From assembly GCA_037178625.1 (NCBI GenBank), contig CM074127.1, positions 2,170,001-2,234,000 of the forward strand: a DNA stretch of 64,000 nt, given 5' to 3'. Numbering within the stretch: the first letter of the stretch is position 1; each line of letters opens with the position of its first letter. The translations under genes were made by a program, and so were the position numbers. Positions 41,641-53,021 of this stretch are shown here, one piece after another. This DNA comes from Skeletonema tropicum. Lineage: Eukaryota; Bacillariophyta; Thalassiosirophyceae; Thalassiosirales; Thalassiosiraceae. A model generated the notes under the pieces. It was given only the letters and a program-made list of their open reading frames with translations, was not told the origin of the DNA and did no database searches.

Positions 41641-42225
41641 ATGGAAGACCAACGACAGCTTCAGCAGCGCATGCGCCTTGATGCGGAGGAGAGAAGTAAT
41701 GCACTGAAAACGCTCTCAACGTGGATGGATCAGTTGAATGCAAAGCCCCATCCTGCTCAACCTCAACGATCCCAAACGTCTGTCGTTTCGTCTGAAGCTG
41801 GAGGCACCTTCGAGGAAATTCGCACGAGAGGAAATGAGTATTTTGCCCGCAAACAATACGCCGAAGCATTAGAATGCTACTCTCGCTGTCTTGAAAGCGC
41901 CGAATTGTTGAATGCACCAGTAATCTTTTCCAATATGGCTGCGACACATCTAAAAATGAAGCAGTATGCCAAGGCGGAGAGCACAGCAACTTCTGCGCTG
42001 AAGATTTGCCCAAATCATGCCAAATCGTTACATCGTCGTTCAGTCGCGCGTCTCTCTCTTGGAAAGATTCGGGGAGCTCTACTCGATGCTTGTGCTGCTG
42101 AGGACGACTGTGAAAATGATGTTGCGTTGAAGAATGTCGAGAATCTAAAGTCGAAGTGCGAACAGGCCTTGGTGGCTGCAGTGGAACGTGCGCCTCGTCG
42201 AAACGTAAAGATAACAGTTGTATGA
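41641..42225 (+). CDS. TPR co-chaperone-type protein (RPAP3/SPAG1-like)
   Basis: 194 residues. N-terminal helix RLDAEERSNALKTLSTWMDQ resembles the start of RPAP3, where it precedes the TPRs. Three TPR motifs follow: FEEIRTRGNEYFARKQYAEA (first TPR with the G/N carboxylate-clamp residues), APVIFSNMAATHLKMKQYAK, then PNHAKSLHRRSVARLSLGKI. This TPR type docks the C-terminal EEVD of Hsp70/Hsp90 in assembly complexes such as R2TP and the dynein assembly factors. Only one TPR domain and no RPAP3 C-terminal domain is present, so it may be a separate small co-chaperone. Its stop is 60 bp from the stop of the convergent SPT16 gene. Confidence 0.75.
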   Translation: MEDQRQLQQRMRLDAEERSNALKTLSTWMDQLNAKPHPAQPQRSQTSVVSSEAGGTFEEIRTRGNEYFARKQYAEALECYSRCLESAELLNAPVIFSNMAATHLKMKQYAKAESTATSALKICPNHAKSLHRRSVARLSLGKIRGALLDACAAEDDCENDVALKNVENLKSKCEQALVAAVERAPRRNVKITVV

Positions 42226-42285
42226 TCGCCAGCGATTGTATGATCATTTTTATAATATGAATTCTTTGCGACTCCAGATCAGTGT

Positions 42286-45200
42286 CTAACGACGACGGCG
42301 CTTCCTCTTTACAGGCGTCTCATCCTCACCATGTCTCTTCTTTCTTCGATCGTCGGCTGCAGCTTCTCTTTCCATATCTTCCCAATCCATTCCCTGCTCT
42401 TCAAGGTCTTCATCACCATCATAGTCTGACTCCTCCTCCTCATCAGTGTCAAAATCCTCTTCAGCAGAATCTTCGTCCTCTTCGGATTCTTCATCGCTCT
42501 GTTCACTATAGCCCGACTCTTCCTCGCTTTCTTCCTCGTCACCTGCTTCGTCTTTTCCAAACATGCGGAGGAATTCCCAACCTGCTTCCTTTGCTGTCAC
42601 TTCGTCTTCTTCTGTGTCCATATAAAATCGATCATCGCCCAAGACATGTGACATGATCTGTTTCCAGTTCAGGTTCATTGGTCCTTCCGTGTAGGAAATC
42701 TCCATGTCAGTAAGCCATTCCTGAATTGAATCCTTTTCATCGTTTGCAATCATATCAATGCGATACGGCTGCTTTGTGAAATCTTTATTGACCAGAACCA
42801 TGTCAAATGCTTTACTCATGAAGGTAACACGCTCAAAATGGACATGATCAACATCCGATAGATCAACCACGAAGAAAGGAGTCTCGGTCAAGTTACAAAG
42901 GCAATTGAGAGTCGGTTGAATAGACACCATTTCTTTGTGTGGGTTTCCAGTGAACGCAAGATCACGATAAGGAATGTCAAACTCGAGGGAGTATCCGTTC
43001 TTTCGTGCCACTCCTTCCACCTTACGGGCGAAGTCTTTGAAGGCTTCGTTGAGCCTCTTTTTCAGTTGTCGCTCTCGTTGTTCGTCATCCATCTCATCAG
43101 GGTCATACATACTACGTTTACCAGCATCGACAGCTTGACTCGCATCAATAACTTCCGTGAAGAATTGGATATCTTGCTGCTTCTTTTTTCCAACCATGAT
43201 TGGGTTCTTCAAATGAAAATGAATCAATACCATGATCTCACTCTCGCATGGTTGGAAAATTGCATGCTTCACGTTGGCATACATGATATCCACGATCTCA
43301 CCGCGGGTAGAGATGAAACGCAGACCGTTCGTATGAGATTCAAGATTGCCCTGGGTCTTCCTTCCAGCAAACACAGGTCGCATGGTGAGGTCAGAAAGAC
43401 GCGGCACACGCTCATTCTTGGTTCTGACGAGTTTGTCTTGCTTCACGAGGTTGGCTTCTTCCTGATCTTGAATCTCCTTCATTCTTGCTCGCTTGCGCAA
43501 TTCTGAGATTTGACGAAATGCCTGGAAGTGAAAAGTAATTGAAGACGATTAGTATTGATGAAAAAATGAATCGAAGATGTATTCGTATTCTTTGGGGTAA
43601 AAACATACCGTTGTGAGACTATGACTATCCAAACTTCTAAATGTCACCTCTCTAATGAAAGTCGCATAAGGAGCATATTTTTGCACCAGCTTCGCTGTGT
43701 TTGCAGGACAATCCTTGCCCACAGCCATGCCCCCAGTGTAAAAGTTGATCCTCAGATATGCTGCATTATCAGGATCTGGTAACACCACATTTTTGATAGT
43801 ACTGATATGAAATGGAATGGGGTTGCCACAGATTGGCAAGATGACACACTGGTTTGCCATATCAACCTTGACTTGATTAGGAAGAACATTGTCGGGCAAT
43901 GTCTTGGTACTTTTGTACGCCTCTATTTCCTCTCCTTTCTGCGACTTTTCGTCGCCACCCTTCTTTCTAGAACTCCTTGCAATCTCTCGTAACCTCTCCT
44001 CGTTTTTGCGTGCCATCAGCTCGATTTGCTTACGTTCTCTTTCGGCAACCCCTTCAACATCCACAGCACCTGAAGCAGCATTTGCTGCCAGACGACTTGA
44101 TTTTCTCCCTCCGGAAGGCGCTGCTTCTTCTTCTTTGGCAATTTTCTTGGCAAGCTTCCTGTCCGCGTCATCTCCCGACTCATCGTCATCGCCGCTGTCC
44201 TCGTCCAACATGGAATACGAAATGTCTGAACGGTCCCTACCAAATTTCGTCATAATGTCTCCACCTTTGTTTGTGACGGAAATCGTGTCAGCAATGATCA
44301 ACCCATACTGAGACAAGTTCTTCACCTATTTCATCAAAGAGGAAGATGATAGAGCACAAATGAGATCGATGTCATCAAATTAAATCCACTACACTTCATT
44401 GAGTCAATAAATACTTACAGCACTTTCATCATTCGCCGAAGCCCTAGCGCTACTGCTCAAAGTCAAACCAGAGAAGCTTACTGCCAAGTTAAACACCATG
44501 CCTGCCTTGAATGGCACTGTACTTTTCGAGTTCAGCAAGAGATTGCCATCACGGAAATCCAATCCAACTGAAAAACCCAACGCCTTGGGAAGGGATGACA
44601 CTAAATTTTCTTTTCCCTCATCCCTCAGATATTTGACTGCTGAAGCATAAACTGCTTTGAGTGGCTTGCCTGGAACCATGGCCTTCAGCGCCGCTTCGTG
44701 TACACCTAGAAGCGTATCATACATTTGCTGCACCTGTTTGGGCGGATCAATCAAAAGAGTGCGACCAATATTGCTACAATAATTTGAATAGCGCGAACCA
44801 AGCATCACCGTGATTATATCAAACTTGACATTTTCCGAGTTGGACTCTGCCGTAAGCTTGAAGTCGTAGTCCCCCCCACTCTGAATGATAGGAGAGTAGC
44901 ACGACTGGACAAGATCCGTTGGAACCTTGAGATTGATTTTTGATGGGTCATCAATAACATCGTTGATGTGCTCCGCAATAGTCTCGTGGGTTGTAGTTTT
45001 GTTATTTTCAATCACATCTTCAATTTCTTTGATGAACGAATGCTTGAGAACTTTGTTGCTCAATACAGACGACTTTTTCATTAAATCAAGTTCATACTGC
45101 TCCTTCACTGCCATCACCATACTCAGTCCATGTGTGCAATCCACAACTTCTAACTTAGAGTCTGATTCTTCAATCTTCTTCTCCCATCCCATCACAATAC

Positions 45201-45869
45201 CGTCTTTGGGATCGGTTTTGAATTCTTTCTTGATCAGACCAATCTTGACAGCTGCACCATTGCTATCCCCCCTCGCCAACTTCAACAGTGTCTCATAATG
45301 TTTTGCATTGTTGTCAGCTTTGCTTTTGACAAGAAGCTCCAATTTGTTGACTGATCCACTTTTTGGTTCTTTTCCCATGGCCTGTTCCAAAAACTCACAC
45401 TTTTTCTTCGTCGCTAGGACGATGCATTTGCCATCTTTGGTCAGTAGAAGAACTGTATCTGGTAGTTCATAGCCGAAGAGGTAGAGATGAAGCACATTAC
45501 TCTTGCGGTATTCATCATCAGATGATGATGCTCGATTGAGGGTGACACAGTTGGCCCCGTTCCAGATCTGCTCTCTGTGAAATTGTTATTTGGGGGTGTG
45601 ATGTAGAAAAAATGAGAACAGATGTTAGACATGTCAATACAGAGAAAAATGACTGCATAATGCAACTGAAAGTCTTTAGCACTGCATTGATCGTTCTGAC
45701 TTGTTTAACTGCATCAATACTGTATACTTGTCCATGACAAACACATGTCACCTGATATTATCGTTACATGCACGAATCTATCGTTCGTACTGTCTCACCT
45801 ATGCTTCAGAAAATGAGCATGAATCTTATTCAGCCGCTCATAGAATTTTTCGACATTGAGCTCCGCCAT
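42286..45869 (-). CDS. SPT16: FACT complex histone chaperone SPT16
   Basis: Exons 45869-45799, 45574-44419, 44325-43609, 43521-42286, all with canonical borders and consistent phases; 1,059 residues, as expected for the family. The N-terminal peptidase-like domain (HLYLFGYELPDTVLLLTKDG to AVSFSGLTL) is followed by the linker (SQYGLIIADTISVT), the dimerisation region (KVDMANQCVILPICGNPIPF), the middle PH-type domain (LESHTNGLRFISTRGEIVDI, FQPCESEIMVLIHFHLKNPI, RDLAFTGNPHKEMVSIQPTL) and an acidic tail rich in Glu/Asp/Ser. The final KRKRRRR is a nuclear signal. FACT disassembles and rebuilds nucleosomes during transcription and replication. The first exon codes only for MAELNVEKFYERLNKIHAHF and four more residues. 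Confidence 0.95.
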
Positions 45870-46449
45870 TTTGTCGTGTTTTGTATTCGTTTTAATAGAA
45901 GCAGTGGCTACGGATTGTGAAATGACAAGTGGGAGATATCTTATATTGCTGATCGGTGAACCTGTACCTACTTTGCTATGTGAGGCGCGGTTTCTATCCG
46001 TCAAAACAATTTCTTTTCACTGCACTGTCAACTCGTCGTCTCTGCGAAATGAACTTTCTGCAAGAATGTTTGAGATGTAGAGTAACAGCGGGGCAGATCG
46101 AAGTATCTATTATGAGTAGTACTTCATCGGTGCAGGAGATCGAGATCCGTCGATGTTGTCATTGTGTGAAACCCGCCCGGCGGGGACCGCGACGTGACAT
46201 GAGGTGATGGGAGGTGACAAATCGCGGCGCGGGGACATGTTCATGTGACACTTTGAATGATGTCTGTCGTTGCTTCACACTTCACCCCCTCTCCTTGCCC
46301 TCTCCTCTAAAAGCAAGCCCAGCGAGGCCAGCTAAAAAAGCAAAAGAAGCAAGCAAGCACCAGCAGGCACGTCACACACATCAAAGCATTCTGAGCGAGG
46401 GCATCCAGCAATTAGAAGTGGATACGTGGAGAGAGTGAAACATTATACT
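45870..46449. promoter_or_regulatory. divergent region between SPT16 and YceD
   Basis: 580 bp upstream of both genes. A purine/AG-rich stretch (aaaaaagcaaaagaagcaag, about 46334) precedes the YceD start. No RNA gene seen. Confidence 0.45.
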
Positions 46450-47379
46450 ATGCATTTAAACATGTGGTGGTCAGTCTGCTGCTTACTGCTGACAGCCCTA
46501 TGTGTCGGATCAAATATTGTGGGCGCATTCCTGACGCCATCAACATCAACAATAATATCGAGAATATCGTCAGGTACAATACGGAACAGTAAATCAAGAG
46601 GATGCCTTTTCATGTCAGAAGAGAAAAACGATACCGGGCCTAAAAATAAAAGCACATCAAAGAACGAATTCTCTCGCACTATTCGTGTCAACAAATGGTT
46701 TGGCACAGGTGGTGGCAGTGCTGGCCCAAACAATAGAAGAAATAAGTCAATGAATCTATCAGTATCGGCAACATCCTCCGAAAGAGAAGCTTTGGCAACA
46801 CGTTTCCGCTTGTCGAACATTTCGGCACTATCTGCAGAAGTGGTAGTTCAACCTGCAGTAGGCGATGCTGATGATTCTGGAAGTATCGAGGCAGCGGGCA
46901 CAATAACGGCACAGGTAACACAAACTTGTGTTCGAACAAATGAAGGATTTGATGTAGATTTAGAATTCACGTTTCATACTGTGCTTCGTGCAATGGAAGC
47001 AGTAGGAAGCAGTGGTGGTGCTAGTGCCGAGAGTCAACTATCAGATGGTGAATTGGCTGCGTTGGAAGCAGCAGCTAAATTGGATGGTGGCGGAAGACAG
47101 CAACGAAAGAGAAAGGGAGGAGGAGGCAAGCAGAAACGCGACAAGGGTGTTCGTGGAGGTCAATCATCACGAGACCTCGATGCAATGGGTATGAAAGAAT
47201 TGCAAAACATCTTGCAGGAGTATGAAGTGCAAGACGAGATCATTGAAGATGAGAGTTGCTTTTGTACCGATGGGATTGTAGATGTAGGTGAAATTGTGGC
47301 ACAGATGTTCCGGTCCAAGTTAGATCCGTATCCGAAGAAGCCAGGGACTGATCCTGTTAGTTATTCATTCACTTTCTAA
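46450..47379 (+). CDS. plastid-targeted YceD/DUF177 protein
   Basis: 309 residues from the ATG at 46450 (an in-frame GTG lies further upstream). A signal helix (WWSVCCLLLTALCVGSNIVG) ends in GAFLTP, a diatom plastid-import motif. The DUF177 part begins near ALATRFRLSNISALSAEVVV and includes EAAGTITAQVTQTCVRTNEG then FDVDLEFTFHTVL, and later IDVGEIV-like VDVGEIVAQMFRSKLDPYPK. YceD proteins are needed for 23S rRNA accumulation in bacteria and plastids. A ~75-residue Gly/Lys/Arg-rich insertion (DGGGRQQRKRKGGGGKQKRD) lies between the two halves and could bind RNA. The last codons overlap a possible donor (ct|gttagt), so the gene may have one more exon. Confidence 0.75.
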   Translation: MHLNMWWSVCCLLLTALCVGSNIVGAFLTPSTSTIISRISSGTIRNSKSRGCLFMSEEKNDTGPKNKSTSKNEFSRTIRVNKWFGTGGGSAGPNNRRNKSMNLSVSATSSEREALATRFRLSNISALSAEVVVQPAVGDADDSGSIEAAGTITAQVTQTCVRTNEGFDVDLEFTFHTVLRAMEAVGSSGGASAESQLSDGELAALEAAAKLDGGGRQQRKRKGGGGKQKRDKGVRGGQSSRDLDAMGMKELQNILQEYEVQDEIIEDESCFCTDGIVDVGEIVAQMFRSKLDPYPKKPGTDPVSYSFTF

Positions 47380-47646
47380 TGGCATTAATGCTGAAGGGTA
47401 TTTTAATGCAGCTATAGCAGCATAACCATTAGCAGTACTTACGTCAGCTATTTCACTAGTATATGCGATTATCACTACATGGGCTTCCTATTTATCTTCG
47501 ATCTGCTTTCTTGAAGCAAGAGCAGAAAAGATTGCAGCGTTTTTAGAATGACATGCAACATGCTAACAAAGCCGATTAGCAATAGCAGTAAGTAGCAACA
47601 TAGCCAAGTCTATCTAATCAATACTCCTACAACCCAACTTTGAATC

Positions 47647-48339
47647 ATGAAATCAATGAGAAGGACCTTGCTGGTGATGCATCTATGTTCCACACCATTC
47701 GCAACTGCATTCAACGTTTCACCACATGCGAAGAAAAGCTCAGCATTAAAGATGCATGCGGAAGATGATGAGAGCGTTACCGACACCTCGCGTCGTTCTG
47801 TTTTTGCATCAGCTTTGGCTGCTTCTTCAGTCATGGCCTTGCCTTTTGCTGCAAACGCTGTCTATGGAGCTGATGCCAATATGCAGATGCCAAATATCGT
47901 GCAAGGGATAGCCGACAGAGCTACAAAGCAGTGTCTTGTTGAATCTCTTGGTAATAGAGAATGCCTCGTGTATGAAGACCCAGACAATAAGCTTTACAAA
48001 TCGGCTGACAGCAAAATATTGTTTGAGAGGCTGGGTACTTCTGTAGAGGCATTGAAGAGACTACCGAACTACATTGCAAACAAGCAGTGGAGCAACGTGA
48101 ATAGTGTCCTTACCGGACCAATGGGGTCACTTTCTTATAATATGAATGAAATTGTAAAACTCATAGAAGAAGATAATCCTATCAAGAGTCAATGCAAAGA
48201 CTTGACAGGGAATATTAGGAAAGATCTGTACGCGATTTCTGCTGCAGTTTCGTCCAAAGATGAAAAACAAGCACTCATGAATTATGAAAGAGCAAGTGAT
48301 AAGATGGAAAAGTTTGTCAAGTTGGTCAGCAGTGTGTGA
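47647..48339 (+). CDS. thylakoid-lumen protein, four-helix (PsbQ/Psb31-type fold suspected)
   Basis: 230 residues. The N-terminus combines a signal peptide (HLCSTPFATAFNVSPHAKKS) with a second, twin-arginine hydrophobic segment, SRRSVFASALAASSVMALPF then AANAVYGA, the layout for import into the thylakoid lumen. The mature part has a short Cys pair (CLVESLGNRECLVYEDPDNK) and then helical stretches with SKILFERLGTSVEALKRLPN, VLTGPMGSLSYNMNEIVKLI and DLYAISAAVSSKDEKQALMN. Size, lumenal targeting and helical make-up fit the extrinsic photosystem II proteins PsbQ and Psb31 of diatoms, but I cannot confirm the family. Confidence 0.65.
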   Translation: MKSMRRTLLVMHLCSTPFATAFNVSPHAKKSSALKMHAEDDESVTDTSRRSVFASALAASSVMALPFAANAVYGADANMQMPNIVQGIADRATKQCLVESLGNRECLVYEDPDNKLYKSADSKILFERLGTSVEALKRLPNYIANKQWSNVNSVLTGPMGSLSYNMNEIVKLIEEDNPIKSQCKDLTGNIRKDLYAISAAVSSKDEKQALMNYERASDKMEKFVKLVSSV

Positions 48340-48432
48340 TTCCAATCTTTAGTCTTTAGACATTAAAAAAAATACATATTTGATATACTACACAGTATGT
48401 ACGGAGTGTTTGCATTTAACATGCATCTGATT

Positions 48433-51265
48433 TCAGATGCACTGCTCACCTGGTGTAAAAGGTTTTGATAGGGTCAGATCCTTCATTGGAGATGCACTTT
48501 CAACTTGTGTCAATGTTGCGATATTGCTGTTCCTGAATGTAGTTGGGCTTTTTTTCGATTTATCATCCGGAAACGAGTCAGCATTAAACGATGTAACTCT
48601 CATTACTTTTGCCGATCGTTTCTTCCAATTAGAACGAATAAGCAGATACAACAAGATTGTGCTGGAGACAGAGTAACCCATCGTCACGGCTGCTACGAGC
48701 CCTTGCAAATTGTACTTTCTCACAAGCACAAAGTATGCTGCGATGGGAATGGTTACTATCCAGCTGGTCACCATAGACACAAACGTGGCAAGTCGCACTC
48801 GACCTTGCGCTCCAAGAACTGCCCAACCTAGCATGCCAATCGTCATGACGATGCTGCACAAGCATAACAGTGGAATGAGTTGCGTCATCTCTGCCCCGAT
48901 TTCATCATAGTCGAGCAAATTGAAGATACAATTGCCAAGCAGACAGTAGTATGCAAATGCAAGGATAGTGCCTACGGACACTCCGATGATGAGAGACTTG
49001 TAAGCTGACCTCGATGCATGGACCTGATTTCCTCTCCCCATGTGATAGGCACATCTCAATTCAGCCCCACAACTACAAACGATCAAACATTAGTTAGTGT
49101 GCAAAAAGAGTCCATAATCGCTGATCTGAATGTTTCAAACTAAACTCACCAGAGTCCTTCAATGAGTGAGCTGAATATGTCAAAAGTTCTTCTCATGACT
49201 GCAAACGTTGCCACGTCGTCTGTTCCTATGCGCGATGCAAATAGCACTAGAACGCCCCATTCACTTTCACGAATGAGAGATCCGATACCAAGAGGAATAC
49301 CAGTTTTAAGCATTTGTCTCACTGCCTCCTTGTTCTTCAGAGCATTTGACCTGAACATGCCAACCCAGCATAGATCAAGCCAGCCTCTCGATGAGAGAAA
49401 TATAATGTTTATGGGTATGAAAAGAATAGCAACGCAACATTTCAACCACGCCAAACCGACTAATGTTGCGTTTTCGTTGCTGTAGAGATAAGCTGCAATT
49501 CCAGCTGTATATGAAGCATTCATCAGAATTTCAATGACGTTGCTGTAAATCGAAGGGTCAATCGCACTCAAGAATTGCATTTGCGCGTCCTGGAATCCAC
49601 AAATGAGCAATGTTATTACTTGCGCAGGAGCAAAGCTACCCCCAAGAGCTGCCACATCATTGCTGACATCCAACCAGACTAAAAGTTGGTACATAAATGA
49701 TGCCATTATCACCAGCGGCAGAAACGCAGTAAGTACGAATACAATTTGAGTTAACTGAACGTACTGCCCAGCAAGAAAATAGTTTCCAGCCCCAATTGCA
49801 TGAGTACACAGAGTAGCTTGGGCATCACTGAAGTGGACAATGAATAGTATATAAAGGTGTTAGAACAGATTGCATCAAAGGAAATCTTCAACTCCCGCAT
49901 AGAGTGGTGAACTTACGTAAACCCCTTCGCTGCTTTGTATACCATGCTTAATAAGTATCCAGTTACAAGAAAAGCAGAGAGCTCTTCAGCTCCAAGTAGA
50001 GAAGAGATAAGAGCAATGTCGATGATGGCGAACATGTTACATGCAAACGCTGCAAAAGTATACGGCGCCATTAGGCTGACCAGCCTCTTGGACTCGTGGT
50101 CAAACTTGGCGATGCGCACAAAAAAGTCCCATGTATCCTTCCTTTTGCTTGGGTGGTATGGCGACTGTTGGCCAAAAACAAGATCTATGTCAACGACGCC
50201 TTCTTCCTCATCCACATTCGAAGTACTTCTGTGAACACTCTCGAAACTTCTCATTCTTTTGAAATCGTAATCATCTGTCTTGGTGATAGGAATATTGGGA
50301 GGGATGTAAGGCCTGGCCTTCTTTTCTTTTCTCCTCTTCTTGGCAGCCCTATGTTCTCTATCTAATTGTGATTGCAGTATTTGATGGTGCAATCGAAGAT
50401 TACCCGGTGCATAAAATCCGCCGTCAAGAAACGATTTCTTCGGAATATGAAGTGACTGTGAAAGAGGTTCGATTGGTTGCTTCTTCGTGACAGCTTTCAC
50501 TGCTGTCTTGAACAGTTTCTTCCTCTTGGTCTTGGGAGTCATTTTCTTCTTCCTGGAAAGAGGAGGATCTGGTGTTACATTGCAGCACTCATCGTCTACC
50601 CCATTGCCAATGCTGAGAGAAGGCTGCTCGGCTTCCCTAGCGCAGGATGTCTCGTCCGAGATATGTCTCCTTGTGCGCTTAGATTCATCTAGGAGGTCAT
50701 TACAAGAAGTAATATCATCCGTAGATTTCCTCTTTCTCATGATTTGCTCTTTTGGTGAACGGGGCAAATTATTACCAACGTGCTGCACTTGTACGAAGTT
50801 GTCAGTTTTCTCATCGATAATAGATTCCAGAGGGTCACCGTAATACATTGGGAAGCAGCAAGCTCCACAGTCCATGCCCGTACTTTCTAAGATATCTTCG
50901 ACTCCACAGTTCATGTCCCCACTTTCTAGGATATCTTCGACTACATTGCAACCGTGGCATCCGTCAGCCGAGATTTCATCGAAAGAATTCTGATTCTTAA
51001 TGCTGCTGCTAGAGGTTGGTGTGGTGTCCGAGTTCAAGTTGTAATCTTCCTGCTCCCCACTATCCCATTCCTTTCTTGCTCTACGCAAGCGAGCACGCCG
51101 ATTGCCTATTGCGACGAAGATGGGCAGAATTAGTAAAGAACTGACACAAAACAACAGCGTTCCTAGGAACAGAGTTGCACCTGGATCGATTATTTGTACT
51201 CCGTCGTCGGTCAATTCTCCGTCGCCGTCGTCTACATCGAAATAGTCATCATAGTCCTCGGCCAT
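48433..51265 (-). CDS. MATE-family transporter with long N-terminal extension
   Basis: Exons 51265-49917, 49827-49150, 49072-48433; introns of 89 and 77 bp with gtaag/gtgag donors; 888 residues, against ~450-550 for typical MATE proteins. MATE features: SLMAPYTFAAFACNMFAIID in the first helix, TDAQATLCTHAIGAGNYFLA in the second exon, then RRTFDIFSSLIEGL at the exon 2/3 junction and the CCGAELRCAYHMGRGNQVHA segment in the third, followed by four more helices. MATE carriers export drugs or metabolites against Na+ or H+. The extra ~390 N-terminal residues begin with an acidic stretch, carry one hydrophobic helix (TLFLGTLLFCVSSLLILPIF) and a duplicated Cys motif, VEDILESGDMNCG / VEDILESTGMDCGACC. 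Confidence 0.85.
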
Positions 51266-53021
51266 GTCGGCGAGGCAGAGGCAGACCAAGCAACCTGGCA
51301 GTCCTCCGCCTCTCTCAATTTGCGCTGGGGCAGGTGTTCCTCAAAGACACAAAGAAAACTGAAGGGAGAATAGCAGCTGATGAGGATGTAAGAAGGAATA
51401 GACGAGACAATACGTACATCATAGTACTATCAGACCCGTTCTGTCAATGATATTTCGCGCGTATTTCGAGCCGATTTTGAGGCCGATTTTGCTTCCCGCC
51501 ACATCTGAAATCCGCCACCCCTAAAATACGTCAAAAACCTCTTGAAATCGGCCCTGCTTTTTTTGAGGTTTTTCACGTATTTCGAGCGTATCTATTTCGA
51601 GCCGATTTGAGCCCGCCAACATCCAACATCTTCCACGCAAGATGAAAACAACACCCCCCTATGCCCTCCCATTATGTCACTTATACACCCCTGTCAAACC
51701 AGCCACCACAAAATCCGGCCGCTATAAGTTGGCGCATGTTATGAGCTTCCGTTAGAGCCGCCGGTCGGCGTTGTAGGCAGCGTATTCTATAAGATATAGT
51801 TTGTTGTGTCGAGAAATGATGATGTCGATCGCTGCATGTCATTATTTGTGCATTAAATGTTTGGCGGATAACGCAAGAAATAATGTTATTTCGTGTTATA
51901 ATACCTAGGGAAGATATCCTCAACGTGGTGACTTTATTGGGTGGCCCTATGGTGTCGTTTGATGCGATATCAGGACCGAATAAGTCCGCTCGGCCCGTGC
52001 CGCCGACGGTGTTATCATTATGTTTAATTGTGTTACGCTGCTCTGATCTAGGTACATCCCTCCCCAATGATTACACAATAATAATCTTTGGTTTGCCGCC
52101 TAGCTTGGCTATCCATAAACTTCGTCTACAGAGTTAGAGTTAAATGTACAACCCACATCACCTGTTGGGAGGTTAATGAGGCTATTATAGCAGCTCCCCC
52201 ATGAGGCAATATAATTGAAAGACACAATGTATTGAGCAGAATTATTTTTATTAAACTATTGAGAATGAGGGGGAACAACAGATTGGTGCCCTGCATCTAC
52301 ATACTAAGAATATTAGCTCATTATAGTTGAAATGAGTGATGTTATCCTGATCGATTTGTTCCTTCAGTAGCTTGATAATGCGAGTGATATGGATTGCTCC
52401 TCACCAATAACATTCAACACTCCCATAGTTTAGTTATATGAAGGAAATGGAAGGGTTATATTCCATGGAATGGGCGATAATATGGAATGATTGACCCTCA
52501 TTGACCGTCGACGCTCAGTCGAAATACGGAAACGCTCTATTTAATGACCAATACGTCGTCACACACTTAATATCGGTACAAAGCGATGCCACCATTCGAT
52601 TCTACGTTTAAAATGGGTTTAGAAACGATATTTTGGGTTTGAAAGACATGTGGTTGCCGGTGTTGAAGGTGTTCTACTATGTTGTACTTCATGGTCAATA
52701 GGGTAGTAGGGTAGGTAGTAGGAGGCGGGCGTCAGTGGCGGGTGATGGCTGGTGGCGGGTGGTGCGGCGGCTCATAAAATACGCAAGCACAGGTGGATTT
52801 CGTTCTGTCAATGAGAGCAAAATACGCGGATTTCAAATGGCGGGAAGCCGAAATCAAGATCCAACGCAGCAACCGGACATTGACAACGCGAGAAGGTGTT
52901 GAGAAGGCGATAGATCTTGTCAATCTTTTTGGTCAGCAAGTTCTTGTCAACACGATAAGAGCTTCCTTATAGAAGACACGCATCTCTTTCTCTAGAGAAA
53001 AAAGAAAAGCTGTTCGATGTC
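51266..53021. other. gene-free region, possible decayed inverted-repeat element
   Basis: About 1.75 kb with no supported gene. Around 51480-51510 the sequence ttcccgccacatctgaaatccgc recurs, inverted and diverged, near 52832-52850 (gcggatttcaaatggcggga), and both flanks carry cgttctgtcaatga and aaaatacg-type motifs. cgtatttcgagccgatttt recurs at 51459 and 51590. This may be one old TIR element of ~1.4 kb; its ends are unclear. Confidence 0.35.

Noticed and set aside
51681..52067. 128-residue minus-strand frame
   Set aside because: No domain, no splice context, and it lies in a probable decayed transposon.
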